Shown: positions 1-8,067 of the stretch, piece after piece | How positions within the stretch are numbered: the stretch's first letter is position 1 | Layout: the number at the start of each line of letters is the position of its first letter | Notes under the pieces: generated by a model | What the model was told of the DNA's origin: nothing | The model's input: only the letters and a program-made list of their open reading frames with translations | Database searches by the model: none | Program-made: the position numbers and the translations under genes | DNA from: Vibrio sagamiensis NBRC 104589 | GTDB taxonomy: Bacteria; Pseudomonadota; Gammaproteobacteria; Enterobacterales; Vibrionaceae | NCBI RefSeq assembly: GCF_007990935.1 | Contig: NZ_BJXJ01000024.1 | Span: 1-64,000, forward strand | Direction: 5' to 3' | DNA: 64,000 nucleotides

Positions 1-1
1 G

Positions 2-718
2 CAAGGCGCAAAAACAAGTGTCCAAGTTGGCCTTGCGGTTGCTGATGCGGTGGTGTCAGGTGGGGCAGATTTTGGGTTGAACGTTGCTACTGGTACACCA
101 GTGAAGCAAGCTGGTATCAATGCAGGAATAGGTGCCATTGTTGGGCTTGGTGCTTTTGGCGTTGGGCATGCTTTCAATCGAGGGGTAAGTTCAATAAATA
201 AACAATTAAGCCGCAGAGCGATGTCTCCTAATGGGTACTCAATATTTAAAGACGGTATTCCCATTGGTCGAAATAAATTTCAATCATCACATCCAATGCA
301 AGCAAGTAAGTATAAAGAGTTTGATTGGTTTATCGATCAGGTTGATGGTAAATCCAGATTGAACGTAAGAGCACATGGTAGTAAATCTTACGGTAGAGTA
401 ACAATGAAATCGGCTGCAGGGCAATACAATGATGTCAATATTATTTCTAATGCAATCAGCAGAGATGTTACCAGTGATCATCAAGTAGATTCCATCCGTT
501 TACTCGTCTGTTATGCTGGAAAAAAGGACTTTGCACAAAATTTAGCCAACAAAACTCAATTGCCTGTTACAGCATCTAAAAAAACAGTTTGGGGTCGCTC
601 ATTCGATAAAAACGGGAAAATATGGCAAGGTAAAGAACCAGATCCTGGCATGGGCTCATATTTTGCTCCGTATGATGATTGGAATAAGCTTTGGTGGAAT
701 ACATATAGACCCATGTGA
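2..718 (+). CDS. C-terminal part of a polymorphic (Rhs/T6SS-cargo-like) toxin, 5' end outside window
   Basis: The reading frame is open from base 2 with no stop, so this is the 3' end of a longer gene; the GTG at 50 is internal. The first ~45 residues are a Gly/Ala-rich stretch (repeated VGLG, GADF) of the kind that links the delivery part of large secreted toxins to a variable tip. The tip carries a His-Gly step (RAHGS, His109 counting from the GTG at 50) and, 45 residues later, a hydrophobic strand ending in LLVCYAG (Cys154), followed by FAQNLA, LPVTA and VWG. That His...Cys order after hydrophobic strands resembles clan CD (caspase/CHAT-like) peptidases and a common toxin-tip pattern (RLISC..., AQxLA, PV.A). 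A proteolytic function is inference. I see no clear immunity gene directly downstream; the next forward ORF is at 1241. Confidence 0.6.
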   Translation, partial: QGAKTSVQVGLAVADAVVSGGADFGLNVATGTPVKQAGINAGIGAIVGLGAFGVGHAFNRGVSSINKQLSRRAMSPNGYSIFKDGIPIGRNKFQSSHPMQASKYKEFDWFIDQVDGKSRLNVRAHGSKSYGRVTMKSAAGQYNDVNIISNAISRDVTSDHQVDSIRLLVCYAGKKDFAQNLANKTQLPVTASKKTVWGRSFDKNGKIWQGKEPDPGMGSYFAPYDDWNKLWWNTYRPM

Positions 719-770
719 TTATTTAATCCAAAACACTCAAACTAATTGTCTGTAGACAAAATAAAATATT

Positions 771-802
771 TGAAATCTAGAACTCAAAGTTTCTAGATTT
801 CA
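771..802. terminator. perfect 12-bp inverted repeat after the toxin gene
   Basis: Arms tgaaatctagaa (771-782) and ttctagatttca (791-802) are exact complements around an 8-nt loop. It lies 53 bases after the toxin stop. No T-run follows, so it may be a transcript-end stabiliser or a recombination scar rather than a classical terminator. Confidence 0.45.
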
Positions 803-815
803 TAACCATCAGCGG

Positions 816-1061
816 AAGTCAAAGTGCTCTGCTGAATTTTTACGCCTGGCATTGCCAAGAGCGACTTATACCCAAACTCATATAGATTATGTGATTGAAG
901 CGTTTGAAAAGGTGAAGCAAAACGTGGTGCACAAGGATAAAAGTTTAACTTTCACTTATGAGCCATCAGTACTAAGGCATTTCACTGCGCGTTTAAAAGA
1001 AGTCGAAATCCCTTATGTTTTGCCGAATCAGGCGACTGCCTCAGAAACAGCGCAGGTATAA
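816..1061 (+). pseudogene. tnaA: 3' remnant of tryptophanase (tnaA)
   Basis: The frame ending at 1061 encodes the C-terminal ~75 residues of tryptophan indole-lyase: [16 protein letters not shown]..., then [19 protein letters not shown]. This matches from memory the end of TnaA of E. coli and vibrios. The rest of the ~470-residue PLP enzyme, including its Schiff-base lysine region, is missing. Recognisable similarity begins near 816-830; before it come the inverted repeat and the toxin gene. The TTG at 852 could formally start a 69-aa ORF, but a free tail would not be an enzyme. I infer a deletion or insertion that removed most of tnaA. No tryptophan permease gene follows. Confidence 0.75.
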
Positions 1062-1240
1062 CAAAGTGGCAGCAATAGGATTGAATAAGTAGTTCGTCGG
1101 TTGAAGTAGCCGCTATTTTGCTTGTGTTCTCTTTCAATCTCTCTATCAGCTTCACTTAAAATTGTTAAAACTTTGTCCAATATTGATAAGTGATATTTCA
1201 CATTTGGTATAGCATGTTGCTCAAGTTATTTACCTTGTGA

Positions 1241-1615
1241 ATGTATTGTGCAATGAGTAAACGTGACAGTATTGGACACTTTCATCAATCTAAAAAGATG
1301 AATGATGTGTTAGAAATGAATGCTCAAATGGAATTGAAAGATAAAGCCGTAGCTTCTATACCTAGTGGTAAAGAGGAGAAAAGTGGGGATTCGATAGCCT
1401 TTGATGTTAATCTGACTGAGACAAATTCTGTTATTGAGGCGCTTAAGAATGAGTTATCAACTCAGTATGCATTGCCTCCATTCATGGTGGAGCAACTAAC
1501 GGCATCAATTGAGGATAAAGGCATGGTAACGGCTGGGGATTTAATTACCGTCATTGAAAAAGCAGTAGGAATTAACCAAGTATTACAAAAGTCAGCTTTG
1601 TCGAAGATAGGTTAA
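1241..1615 (+). CDS. hypothetical protein, 124 aa
   Basis: I do not recognise the family. The product is soluble and mostly polar: a charged N-terminal third (KRDSIGHFHQSKK) and a C-terminal half predicted helical by eye (VIEALKNEL, PPFMVEQLTASIED, LITVIEKAVGI). There is no signal peptide or membrane segment. The ATG at 1241 and the ATG at 1253 (MSKRDS) are both possible; neither has a clear ribosome binding site. It stands alone between the tnaA remnant and a hairpin at 1660, in a region with other signs of rearrangement. Only reading-frame length and protein-like composition support it. Confidence 0.5.
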   Translation: MYCAMSKRDSIGHFHQSKKMNDVLEMNAQMELKDKAVASIPSGKEEKSGDSIAFDVNLTETNSVIEALKNELSTQYALPPFMVEQLTASIEDKGMVTAGDLITVIEKAVGINQVLQKSALSKIG

Positions 1616-1659
1616 TATTACTTGGAAGTAAATGATAATAAGAAACCTAACAAATTAGG

Positions 1660-1690
1660 GGCCATGGTAATGCAGGCCATGGCCTTTGTA
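1660..1690 (+). terminator. hairpin ggccatgg/ccatggcc
   Basis: An 8-bp perfect stem (1660-1667 with 1677-1684) is followed by tttgt. It lies between the forward 124-aa ORF and the reverse DUF2986 gene and could end the forward transcript. Confidence 0.45.
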
Positions 1691-1705
1691 TAAGATATAA
1701 CGAAC

Positions 1706-1882
1706 TCAGGACTCTGTTAGAGAGCTGTTCGAGCTTTGCTCTTGTGGCTGCTGTTCTTCGTTTTCCATTTTAGCGCGTTCTGCTTTTGAAATATAACGAG
1801 GCTTGTTACTTTTATGCAGCTTAGCATTCATTTTCTTTTGCTTGGCTTTTAATATTTGATTAATTTTTTTCTTACGGTTCAT
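1706..1882 (-). CDS. DUF2986 family small basic protein, 58 aa
   Basis: The product starts MNRKKKINQILKAKQK and continues with PRYISKAERAKMENEE, the pattern I know as DUF2986, a short lysine-rich family of vibrios and Shewanella with no known function. The frame continues upstream to 1930, but the ATG at 1882 is preceded by a good ribosome binding site (aaagga about 8 bases upstream), and the family normally begins MNRKKK. The C-terminus is a Gln/Ser-rich low-complexity tail. The high charge suggests nucleic-acid or ribosome contact, which is inference only. Confidence 0.75.
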   Translation of the reverse strand: MNRKKKINQILKAKQKKMNAKLHKSNKPRYISKAERAKMENEEQQPQEQSSNSSLTES

Positions 1883-2084
1883 GGTTGATTCCTTTGTGAC
1901 GCACGGAAGGATAGTCACTTTTGTGATCATTTACAACATAAGCACTTCAACTGCTGGGGTGGAAGCGTTGATGATAAGGTGAACCCCAGTCTTTGGCGTT
2001 AGCAATAACGGTGGAAAGTTGGAAAACTCTCTTAAATATAACAATAGCTTAGCCATCTTGTGACTTTAGAGATATTGTGATTTA

Positions 2085-2135
2085 GGGTCTGTTGACTTTT
2101 CGAATACTGTTTCATTTCGAAAGAGAAATAGACCC
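2085..2135. repeat. IS-terminus-like inverted repeat
   Basis: gggtct (2085-2090) faces agaccc (2130-2135), with a second nested pair ttttcgaa (2097-2104) and tttcgaaa (2115-2122). The outer sequence gggtctgttgac resembles insertion-sequence ends. No transposase lies nearby, so this is at most a relict or a miniature element. Confidence 0.3.
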
Positions 2136-2162
2136 CAGAAAGTTTGCAGTTTAAGGCTTTGT

Positions 2163-3323
2163 TTACAGGCCCGTCGCCATTGGACGTTTTGAGCGAGCAG
2201 CTGCAAGCAACATATAGATACACGTTGCGAGCAAAGCCGTAAATAAATACCCTAACAAACCGTGTATTTTATCCATAAATTGGTCAGCGACTACAGGCCC
2301 TACGACTGAGCCAATGCTGTAGCTAAACAGCATGACTTGGGTTGCAGAGACGATGTATCGCTCTTCTAAGCCTTCACAACCTAGGTTGATAGCAATCGGG
2401 TATAGGGCAAAGATCGCCATTCCAATCAAAAACAAAGCGATGGCTAAGACTGCTGTTGAGCTTGAGATGAATGTCAGCCCGATTGAAAAAATACCCAATA
2501 TACAGAAAAAAGCCATGAGTACCGTTCTTCCCATGTATTTATTCAGTGTTGTTACCATTGGCTGAACCAGCATACCGCCTAAGATAACCAAAGCCATTAA
2601 TGTTCCAATATCTTGATGATTAATATTACGGTTTGCTAATTCCACTGGCATCATGCCATAAATAGACCCTAGTGTTAGCCCTGATATGATACAGCCAATA
2701 ATAGCGGCATGGCTTAGCTTCATGATTTGTTTAAGTGATAACGCCGTTGACTCGTGACTTTTTGGTTGTTCAGAGTCGATAAACAGCAACACTAATATAG
2801 CGATCATGATGAGCGTTGTGATTGCAACAAATGGCACTCCTCCGCTGACACCTAATACGCCAATACCAAACTGGCCAAGAGCTGAGCCACCATAAAGAGA
2901 GAGCATGTAAAAACTGAGTCGTTTTGCTCGAGTGGCTTCTTCTCCTGACATCAGCCAAGACTCAACAATGACGAAGACCCCCGCAACTGCGATACCCGCG
3001 ATAAAACGGGCAATGAGCCAAACGCTAGGATTCGGAAGCAAGGGCATAATCATAACGGTGCAAGAAAATGCGACTAGGCAGCCAACAAAGGCTTGTCTGT
3101 GACCGAGTAGGCGAACAACTCGTTCAAAAAAAACAGCACCCACCAAAAGTCCGCCATAAAAAACACTGGCCAACCAACTCGCGTAATCGACAGAGATGTG
3201 GTATTCGCCTAACATCAGAGGGATTAAGCTCATTAAATAACCAGATGCTACTGCATAAAGAGACAGTGCAATGACCGGAACTGTAACTTTTGGAGATACT
3301 GGGGTGTTGACGATGTTGTCCAA
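2163..3323 (-). CDS. MFS transporter, YcaD-like, 386 aa
   Basis: Twelve hydrophobic segments span the protein, giving the usual major facilitator length. The A-motif-like loop after segment 2 (ERVVRLLGHRQAF) and the segment 4-5 region (RFIAGIAVAGVFVIVESWLM) match the YcaD/DUF895-type group as I recall it. Substrate is unknown; E. coli YcaD itself is uncharacterised. The gene stands alone, with the reverse trxC gene 176 bases upstream. A 5-bp inverted repeat (tgtcg-tgt-cgaca, 3411-3423) lies about 90 bases upstream of the start and could be an operator. Confidence 0.75.
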   Translation of the reverse strand: MDNIVNTPVSPKVTVPVIALSLYAVASGYLMSLIPLMLGEYHISVDYASWLASVFYGGLLVGAVFFERVVRLLGHRQAFVGCLVAFSCTVMIMPLLPNPSVWLIARFIAGIAVAGVFVIVESWLMSGEEATRAKRLSFYMLSLYGGSALGQFGIGVLGVSGGVPFVAITTLIMIAILVLLFIDSEQPKSHESTALSLKQIMKLSHAAIIGCIISGLTLGSIYGMMPVELANRNINHQDIGTLMALVILGGMLVQPMVTTLNKYMGRTVLMAFFCILGIFSIGLTFISSSTAVLAIALFLIGMAIFALYPIAINLGCEGLEERYIVSATQVMLFSYSIGSVVGPVVADQFMDKIHGLLGYLFTALLATCIYMLLAAARSKRPMATGL

Positions 3324-3460
3324 TGTTTTACGCCTAAAAATTTGATTAATAAAAGAGTGATCAGGCGCGCATAATAGGTGATTTAATCGTCAAGTAAACT
3401 GATAAATTTCTGTCGTGTCGACAAAAAATATTTATCGAAGTTTAGAGAATTTGATGGGGT

Positions 3461-3490
3461 AAAAAAAGCCAGCCTAACAAGTAGGCCAGC
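3461..3490 (-). terminator. rho-independent terminator of trxC
   Basis: Read on the minus strand, an 8-bp stem (two G-U pairs) with a 7-nt loop (3468-3490) is followed by seven T (3461-3467), directly after the trxC stop. Confidence 0.85.
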
Positions 3491-3498
3491 TGCTAGTA

Positions 3499-3933
3499 TT
3501 ATTTATTAAGTGCTTGATTTAGCCACTGTTCAAACTGAGTCTTAGGCAGTGCACCATTGATGGTGTCAAGGCGCTGACCACCTTTAAATACCATGACCGT
3601 AGGGATACTTCTAATGCCAAATTGAGCGGCAAGTTGCTGCTGAGCTTCGGTATCTACCTTGACAAAGCGTAACTTGCCATTTTTTTCATTTGCCACATCA
3701 CTGAAAACTGGGGAAAACCCAACACAAGGGTTGCACCACGGTGCCCAAAAATCGACAACGACAGGAAGGTCACTTTCTAGTAGGGCAGAGAAATTATCAA
3801 TCGTTCCTTCTATTGGTGCTCCATCAAACAAAGCTTGCTGGCATTTTCCACAGTTTGCGGACTCTGACACTCGTTCATTAGGAACACGGTTTAAACTGCC
3901 ACAAGAAGGGCAGCGAGTTTTAAATGATGACAT
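3499..3933 (-). CDS. trxC: thioredoxin 2 (TrxC) with an unusual WCNPC active site
   Basis: The 144-aa product has the thioredoxin-2 layout: an N-terminal zinc ribbon with Cys8/Cys11 (CPSC) and Cys28/Cys31 (CGKC), then a thioredoxin fold with FWAPWC (61-67) and the cis-proline loop IRSIPTV. It reduces protein disulfides in the cytoplasm, and in E. coli trxC is part of the OxyR response. The redox centre reads Trp-Cys-Asn-Pro-Cys (Cys67, Cys70), not the usual Cys-Gly-Pro-Cys, and the following residue is Val rather than Lys. The codons are unambiguous on the minus strand (tgc aac cct tgt). The gene is divergent from fabH2 and has its own terminator. Confidence 0.93.
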   Translation of the reverse strand: MSSFKTRCPSCGSLNRVPNERVSESANCGKCQQALFDGAPIEGTIDNFSALLESDLPVVVDFWAPWCNPCVGFSPVFSDVANEKNGKLRFVKVDTEAQQQLAAQFGIRSIPTVMVFKGGQRLDTINGALPKTQFEQWLNQALNK

Positions 3934-4191
3934 GATGTTTTCCTTTGTTTCTATCTTTTTGTATTTGCTGAAAATTAGGCGATCATGAAAGAAGCTTTAA
4001 TTGAACATACATTGATTGCTGGACATCAACTAGAGTCGGATTAATGTAAGTGGACTCAATTTCAATCTCGCATAATTATACTTGTTGCATATACTTATTT
4101 TCATCCTGCTGCCTACGAGTAGGCTAGGCAGAGTAAGATCTTTACAGCTTCTAGGGAAATCCCCAAGAAATCAACATTAAATGGTGCTTGG

Positions 4192-5289
4192 ATGACAAAT
4201 TTTTATGCTGAAATTACAGGCTGGGGGAAATGTATCCCACCAGCGACATTATCTAATGAAGAACTGAGTACGTTTATCGACACATCAGATGAATGGATAA
4301 AGACTCGAACAGGGATTGAAAGTCGACGAATCAGCCATGTTAATACCTCTGATCTTGCAACCGTCGCCGCCCAGCATGCAATAGCACGGGCTGGTCTTGA
4401 AGTCTCCGATATCGATATTATCATTGTTGCGACTTGCTCGCCTGATACCTTGATTCCAAACATTGCCTCTAAGGTTCAACAGAATTTAGGAATTCGCTCT
4501 GCAGCTTCCTTTGATTTAAATGCGGCATGCACAGGTTTTATCTATGGGTTAGAAACAGCAACCAGGTTAATTCAAGCAGGTAATTACCATCATGCGGTTG
4601 TCATTGGAGCAGAACGACTGTCGTTCTATATTGATTGGTCGTTAAGAGACTCTGCCGTTCTCTTTGCGGATGGAGCTGGGGCGGTCGTGCTCAGCCGTAC
4701 AGAACAGCCGCTAGGGCTGATGCAGTCTAAAGTCGGGTGTGATGCCAATGGGCGCGATATTTTATCGGTGCCAAAATTTGGTTCAGCGATGGATCGTTTC
4801 TGTCCAGATAACGCATTTTGGCATTTCGATTTTGTCGGTCAGGAGATTTTCAAACGCGCAGTAAAAGGGATGGGACTGGCTGCAAAAAATGTCTTAAAAA
4901 ATGCTGAGCTAACAACCGATGATATTGACCTTGTTATCCCTCATCAGGCCAATATTCGAATCATTCAAACTTTGTGTGAATTAACGGGTATAGATGAAGA
5001 GAAAGCGTTTATCAATATTCATAAATATGGCAATACTTCTGCAGCAACGGTGCCCATCGCTTTGTGTGAAGCCTTAGAAGAAGGTAGGGTAAAACCGGGA
5101 GGAAACCTTCTACTGGCCGCATTTGGAGCGGGTCTCACTTGGGGCGCAGCTTTACTTAAATGGGGTGACAGGGTAACGCCGATTGCTGAGAGCGAGACGC
5201 AATTGCCCGAATGTAACCAAAGTGCAGCAGAATTAATTCAAGAATCGGTTACGCGTTGTCTTGATAATGCGCGCAAGAAACATCTTTAA
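4192..5289 (+). CDS. fabH2: beta-ketoacyl-ACP synthase III (second FabH)
   Basis: This enzyme condenses acetyl-CoA with malonyl-ACP to start fatty-acid synthesis. The catalytic triad is visible: Cys113 (NAACTGF), His251 (IPHQAN) and Asn281 (KYGNTSA); the glycine-rich C-terminal loop reads [16 protein letters not shown]. At 365 aa it is about 45 residues longer than typical FabH, because an acidic/polar tail follows residue 325. It is not next to plsX/fabD as housekeeping fabH is, so I read it as the second FabH that vibrios carry on chromosome II. The ATG at 4192 fits the family N-terminus. It is divergent from trxC and convergent with hmgA. Confidence 0.9.
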   Translation: MTNFYAEITGWGKCIPPATLSNEELSTFIDTSDEWIKTRTGIESRRISHVNTSDLATVAAQHAIARAGLEVSDIDIIIVATCSPDTLIPNIASKVQQNLGIRSAASFDLNAACTGFIYGLETATRLIQAGNYHHAVVIGAERLSFYIDWSLRDSAVLFADGAGAVVLSRTEQPLGLMQSKVGCDANGRDILSVPKFGSAMDRFCPDNAFWHFDFVGQEIFKRAVKGMGLAAKNVLKNAELTTDDIDLVIPHQANIRIIQTLCELTGIDEEKAFINIHKYGNTSAATVPIALCEALEEGRVKPGGNLLLAAFGAGLTWGAALLKWGDRVTPIAESETQLPECNQSAAELIQESVTRCLDNARKKHL

Positions 5290-5320
5290 GCGACAATAGA
5301 TTCAGGTTGTTGATTAGTAA

Positions 5321-5345
5321 TACCTCTCTTTTTTTGAGAGAGGTA
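5321..5345. terminator. hairpin between convergent fabH2 and HMG-CoA reductase genes
   Basis: A 9-bp perfect stem (tacctctct, 5321-5329; agagaggta, 5337-5345) has a loop of T residues. It is placed to end the forward transcript and may serve both directions. Confidence 0.65.
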
Positions 5346-5386
5346 TACAAAGTTACTTGGGTGTAAAAAGATTCTGGGTATACGGG

Positions 5387-6649
5387 TTATTTCCTTGCTA
5401 GTTTATGGTGCGCTCGGGAAAAATGGTCGGCACAAAATGCACCTACTATGGAAAGCTCACCAGCTAAACATAAAGCGGCAGCCACTTCTGCGAGGGCTTT
5501 TGCTTTGCCATTACCATGCAGCCCAAGAATGTCCAAACATGCTTTCTGAGTGGGTAACCCTGTACCACCGCCAACGGTTCCAACCATAATATTGGGTAAC
5601 GTCACAGACGCATACAAATTACCTTCTGCGTTGATATCCATTCGTGTAATACCCACAGCAGATTCCGCTACACAGGCAGCGTCTTGTCCACATGCTATGT
5701 AAAGGGCGGTTAATGCGTTCGCATAGTGAGCATTGATACCAATAGAACCGCTTAAAAGACCTCCAACCATGGTCATTTTACCGAACTTGACCATACTTTC
5801 AGGCGTTGTATGTAGATATTTTTTCACTAACTCTGCAGGGATAGTGATTTCAGCTGAAACTTTTTTGCCACGGACAGAGCGTAGTGTGTGGCTATTGGCT
5901 TTTTTGTCACCAGATAAATTACCATCTAAGAAGGCTTCGATAGGGGTAACAGGACTATGATTGAGGATGTAATGGAAGACATTATGCGTTGCAATCGTAA
6001 CCATGTTTTGTCCGGAAGCATCACCAGTGACATATTCAAACACTAAGTAGACGTGATTACCTTCAATGTGGACATTAATATCTTTCAGCTTTCCGTGTGT
6101 AGTAGTGGACTCTGCTTCTTTACGGAAAATGTCATATTGTGTTACTACCCAGCTTACAAATTGAGCGGCTTCTGCAAGAGATTGAAATGCAAATACAGGA
6201 GTACGACTTACCCCTTCACTAATGAGGAGTGTGCTTGCTCCTCCTGCTGCTGTGATTAAATTTGCTCCACGATTGTATGATGCAACTAAAGCAGCTTCAG
6301 TCGTTGCCAGTGGAACTAAGTAATCGGTATTGGCATATAACCCATTGACGCGAAGAGGGCCTGCTATTCCAAGAGGTAAATTGACTGTACCTATGAAATG
6401 CTCAATATTATGTGCATAATGCTCACAGTGGGATTGAGTGAAGGAATCTAGTAGTAGTGCTTTATCTGTGTATGCCTCAAGAACCTTCCAACGTCGCTCA
6501 AGATTTTTGTCTGTTAGTCTAGGGCTTGAACAGAGTTTTACGTCAGGTTTATGATATTTCGGTTTTAATGCCGATTGAATTTTTTCACAAGTTTCAATTT
6601 CAGTGAGATCTAAACGGTTTGTCGTGTTGCTTGAATGAAGTTTCGGCAT
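5387..6649 (-). CDS. hmgA: hydroxymethylglutaryl-CoA reductase
   Basis: The 420-aa protein carries the HMG-CoA reductase landmarks: IEHFIG (82-87, Glu83), GDASGQNM (209-216), GDKKAN (247-252, catalytic Lys region), GQDAA (Asp323), GTVGGGTGLPTQ (357-368) and a C-terminal His pair in RAHHK (414-415). Motif style and lack of membrane segments suggest a soluble class I-type, NADPH-dependent enzyme making mevalonate. No other mevalonate-pathway gene lies in the window. Most gammaproteobacteria make isoprenoids by the MEP route, so this is probably a laterally acquired gene, as has been proposed for Vibrio HMG-CoA reductases. It is a single-gene unit convergent with fabH2. Confidence 0.92.
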   Translation of the reverse strand: MPKLHSSNTTNRLDLTEIETCEKIQSALKPKYHKPDVKLCSSPRLTDKNLERRWKVLEAYTDKALLLDSFTQSHCEHYAHNIEHFIGTVNLPLGIAGPLRVNGLYANTDYLVPLATTEAALVASYNRGANLITAAGGASTLLISEGVSRTPVFAFQSLAEAAQFVSWVVTQYDIFRKEAESTTTHGKLKDINVHIEGNHVYLVFEYVTGDASGQNMVTIATHNVFHYILNHSPVTPIEAFLDGNLSGDKKANSHTLRSVRGKKVSAEITIPAELVKKYLHTTPESMVKFGKMTMVGGLLSGSIGINAHYANALTALYIACGQDAACVAESAVGITRMDINAEGNLYASVTLPNIMVGTVGGGTGLPTQKACLDILGLHGNGKAKALAEVAAALCLAGELSIVGAFCADHFSRAHHKLARK

Positions 6650-6815
6650 AGATAGGTTTTGTGATTCATTTCTGTGGGATTTTAGAGATAGCTGAAGTAA
6701 TTACAATCCCTAGTTATTTTTTGTTGCCAGAAAACGTATTGGTTATTGTTTAACTTCCCCCTGTTTTTTTCTTAAATTACTTAGGTATAAAACAACAATT
6801 ATTTGGAATGAAATT

Positions 6816-7748
6816 TTATTGTAAAATCGTTGAAATAGGGCAGTGATCGCTGAGTGTGTAATCCAGAACATCTTGACTCTTAAAAGGTGTTTGGGTGCTG
6901 GCAGAGGCCGCCACGGCATTGCTGACAATAATATGGTCAATCAAAGAGCGGAACCGATGAGTTTTATTGGGTTTCTTCTTCGAACGTACTTTACACTTAG
7001 CTGGCGTATTTTTTGTCATCAATTTGGCACTATTGCCGCGTGATATTTGCGACCAAAGCCAGTCACCGGGATACGCTAAATTATGATTAAAGTCACCTAG
7101 AACGGCGTATTTCTGTTTCTTGGAAGCCCGTTCTTTCATCCACTTTGCCAGAGCTTGGCCTTGCTGCTTAAGGATTTTACAGTCCCGGCTATTTTTATAG
7201 GCTCCGCTGCATCCTGCTTTTAAATGAACAGATAGCAGATGGATTTCATTCTTTTTGTTTGGGTTAAGAACGACATAACTGGCAAAGCGCAGCTTACTTC
7301 TCCCTTTGGTAACAGAAAAATCTGGCTCATCAATGACATCTAAACCTTTACGGACGGCAAAGCCGGTGTACTGATTAATATCTCTGAACTGTAATGATTG
7401 ATAACGGCGTTGTGTGCGGTCGGAGAGGTAAATGGTGTAATTGTCTCCTACCACTTTTCGGATTGCAGCTGTGCTGTCCACTTCTTGAAAGGCAAGAACA
7501 TCTGGCGATAATTGCTGCATATACTGACTCAACTTAGTGAAGTCATGCTGGTCTCTTATCACTTTACCTTTTCCACTTGATAACCATTCAAAGTTCCAAC
7601 TGGTGAATTTTAGAGGTTCGGTAAATGAGGGGTTTTGGGCAATACCTTGACGACTAAACAATAAAACAGTTAGCAGTAAACAAATTCTTATCATCGTGGA
7701 TAAACTCGTTTTTGACAGCGTGGCATATTCTTTAATATACCCAAGCAT
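6816..7748 (-). CDS. secreted endonuclease/exonuclease/phosphatase-fold protein
   Basis: After a signal peptide (hydrophobic ICLLLTVLLFS, cut near GIAQ), the mature part has the EEP-fold signature: SWNFEWLS, LAFQEVDS (metal-binding Glu), LSVHLKAGC, LGDFNHN (Asp/Asn pair), RSLIDHIIVS and the C-terminal SDHCPIS (catalytic Asp-His). It is therefore a periplasmic or secreted metal-dependent phosphodiesterase, possibly a DNase or phosphatase; the substrate cannot be told. Two starts are plausible, ATG 7748 and ATG 7694 (MIRICLLL); the latter gives a shorter, more typical signal peptide. Neither has a strong ribosome binding site. Confidence 0.82.
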   Translation of the reverse strand: MLGYIKEYATLSKTSLSTMIRICLLLTVLLFSRQGIAQNPSFTEPLKFTSWNFEWLSSGKGKVIRDQHDFTKLSQYMQQLSPDVLAFQEVDSTAAIRKVVGDNYTIYLSDRTQRRYQSLQFRDINQYTGFAVRKGLDVIDEPDFSVTKGRSKLRFASYVVLNPNKKNEIHLLSVHLKAGCSGAYKNSRDCKILKQQGQALAKWMKERASKKQKYAVLGDFNHNLAYPGDWLWSQISRGNSAKLMTKNTPAKCKVRSKKKPNKTHRFRSLIDHIIVSNAVAASASTQTPFKSQDVLDYTLSDHCPISTILQ

Positions 7749-7973
7749 CTTAAGGTCATATAGAACATCCTACTACAATATCTTCAGAGGAAAATGTCTG
7801 ATGTTGATGTTTTGCGAGGAAAGCCTGTTGAAATTGAACCTGAAAAGTGGTCTGCGTCAATTTTTGAAAAACAAACATTAATTTTTATAAATTTAGTCGG
7901 GTTTGAGTCATGTTTTTGACGGTTTTAGAAATAGGCTCGCGCTGTTTTCTTATTGTACGACGACGGCTTTTTA

Positions 7974-7987
7974 TTGATCAAAGTCAA
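7974..7987 (+). promoter_or_regulatory. candidate FNR binding site
   Basis: ttgat-caaa-gtcaa differs from the FNR consensus TTGAT-N4-ATCAA at one base. Its place upstream of the anaerobic ribonucleotide reductase operon fits oxygen control. Confidence 0.6.
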
Positions 7988-8018
7988 AGTATTTAGATGG
8001 CGCTTTTCGTTTAATACG

Positions 8019-8067
8019 CCACAATATGTTGTGGGTGTGTATTAAGTTAAGTAGCACATATGTACTA
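8019..8067. promoter_or_regulatory. candidate tandem NrdR boxes
   Basis: Box 1 (8019-8034, ccacaatatgttgtgg) is palindromic apart from one pair and close to the remembered consensus acaCwAtATaTwGtgT. Box 2 (8052-8067, tagcacatatgtacta) is palindromic at 7 of 8 pairs. Centre spacing is 33 bases, close to the three-turn spacing of known NrdR box pairs. Box 1 is convincing; box 2 is weaker. Confidence 0.6.

Noticed and set aside
7696..7881. 61-aa forward frame upstream of nrdD
   Set aside because: It overlaps the start of the secreted nuclease-fold gene antisense, shows no ribosome site and reads as random sequence.
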